In this document: in pieces, positions 63,842-64,000 of the stretch | Numbering within the stretch: the first letter of the stretch is position 1 | Layout: each line of letters opens with the position of its first letter | Assembly: GCF_014191255.1 (NCBI RefSeq) | Contig: NZ_JACHWH010000001.1 | Location: forward strand, 2,232,001 to 2,296,000 | Origin: Amycolatopsis bartoniae | GTDB taxonomy: Bacteria; Actinomycetota; Actinomycetes; Mycobacteriales; Pseudonocardiaceae | Length of the DNA stretch: 64,000 nucleotides | Reading direction: 5' to 3' | Translations under genes and position numbers: made by a program | Notes under the pieces: model-generated | The model's database searches: none | Told to the model about the DNA's origin: nothing | What the model saw: the letters and a program-made list of their open reading frames with translations, nothing else

Positions 63842-64000
63842 GCCCACGCTGCCAGGCCGCGGCGACGGTCACGGCGTCCAGCGACGCCCCGACCGAGTGC
63901 ACCCTGACTCCCCACGCGCCGGCCGCGGCGGCCAGTGCGGACACCGCCGCGGTGGCGTCCTCGCGGCCCGACGGCGGGCGCGGCTCGCCCTGCTCGTCGG
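63834..64000 (-). CDS. folP: Dihydropteroate synthase FolP, C-terminal part (cut by window edge)
   Basis: About 54 C-terminal codons are visible on the minus strand. They end [20 protein letters not shown] and a short tail, the typical last helix of dihydropteroate synthase with the RVHxVxAS motif that binds pterin pyrophosphate. FolP joins that pterin to 4-aminobenzoate. Place upstream of folB and folK agrees. The remaining gene lies beyond the right edge. Confidence 0.85.
   Translation of the reverse strand, partial: DEQGEPRPPSGREDATAAVSALAAAAGAWGVRVHSVGASLDAVTVAAAWQRGHE

Overview
The window is GC-rich (roughly 70%) actinobacterial DNA, dense in overlapping genes and GTG/TTG starts. Its core genes (carD-ispD-ispF-cysS-rlmB, radA, mutY, mhuD, clpC, lsr2, lysS, coaX, panD, panC, folK, folB, folP) match the Mycobacterium tuberculosis Rv3579c-Rv3608c neighbourhood as I recall it. 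The SsgA-like protein, the SARP regulator and the AICE-type element point to a filamentous, spore-forming relative, most likely in the Pseudonocardiaceae (for example Amycolatopsis). Species is not resolvable from the sequence alone.

Region 1 (1 to about 9.1 kb) is the right-hand part of an actinomycete integrative and conjugative element (AICE, pSAM2/pMEA type) inserted at a tRNA-Thr(UGU) gene; its left end lies outside the window. Left to right it holds a transfer operon (partial ORF, micro-ORF, SsgA-family protein, two small Spd-like membrane proteins, FtsK-type TraB), a CTAG-rich palindromic locus, three small membrane-protein genes on the opposite strand, a replication module (DnaB-N-like protein, micro-ORF, zinc-finger DUF3631 ATPase, ten-copy GGTAGCG repeat cluster), an excisionase and a tyrosine integrase.

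Region 2 (9.2-16.8 kb) has a GlsB/YeaQ membrane protein, a ThrE-type exporter, trehalose genes (otsA, then a fused OtsB-GH15 protein) and two tandem Uma2-family proteins. Region 3 (16.8-23.9 kb) is the conserved radA/lpqE-like/carD-ispD-ispF-HAD-cysS-rlmB block; IspD has lost its usual catalytic motifs. Region 4 (24-35 kb) is less conserved: MBOAT acyltransferase, APC permease, a DivIVA-like coiled-coil protein with 11-residue repeats, two DUF445 membrane proteins, and znuABC with a candidate Zur box, divergent from a LacI regulator with its own palindrome.

Region 5 (36-45 kb) holds a beta-carbonic anhydrase, mutY, two decayed genes (SDR and LysR), an alpha/beta hydrolase, an AAA ATPase, mhuD overlapping a sirtuin, an exo/endonuclease/phosphatase-family protein and a two-gene ABC exporter. 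Region 6 (45-64 kb) holds a large SARP/NB-ARC/TPR regulator, clpC, an FhuF-like reductase with an iron box, lsr2, lysS, a methyltransferase, the pantothenate/CoA set panC-panD-coaX, a PrsW protease, DUF6779 and DUF3180 proteins, a MerR regulator, and folK-folB-folP (cut by the window edge).

The most unusual material is in the AICE: a cell-division-type SsgA-like protein translated in series with Spd and TraB transfer proteins, and two separate repeat-dense loci of cis-acting type. No CRISPR array, rRNA, insertion sequence or PKS/NRPS cluster was seen.
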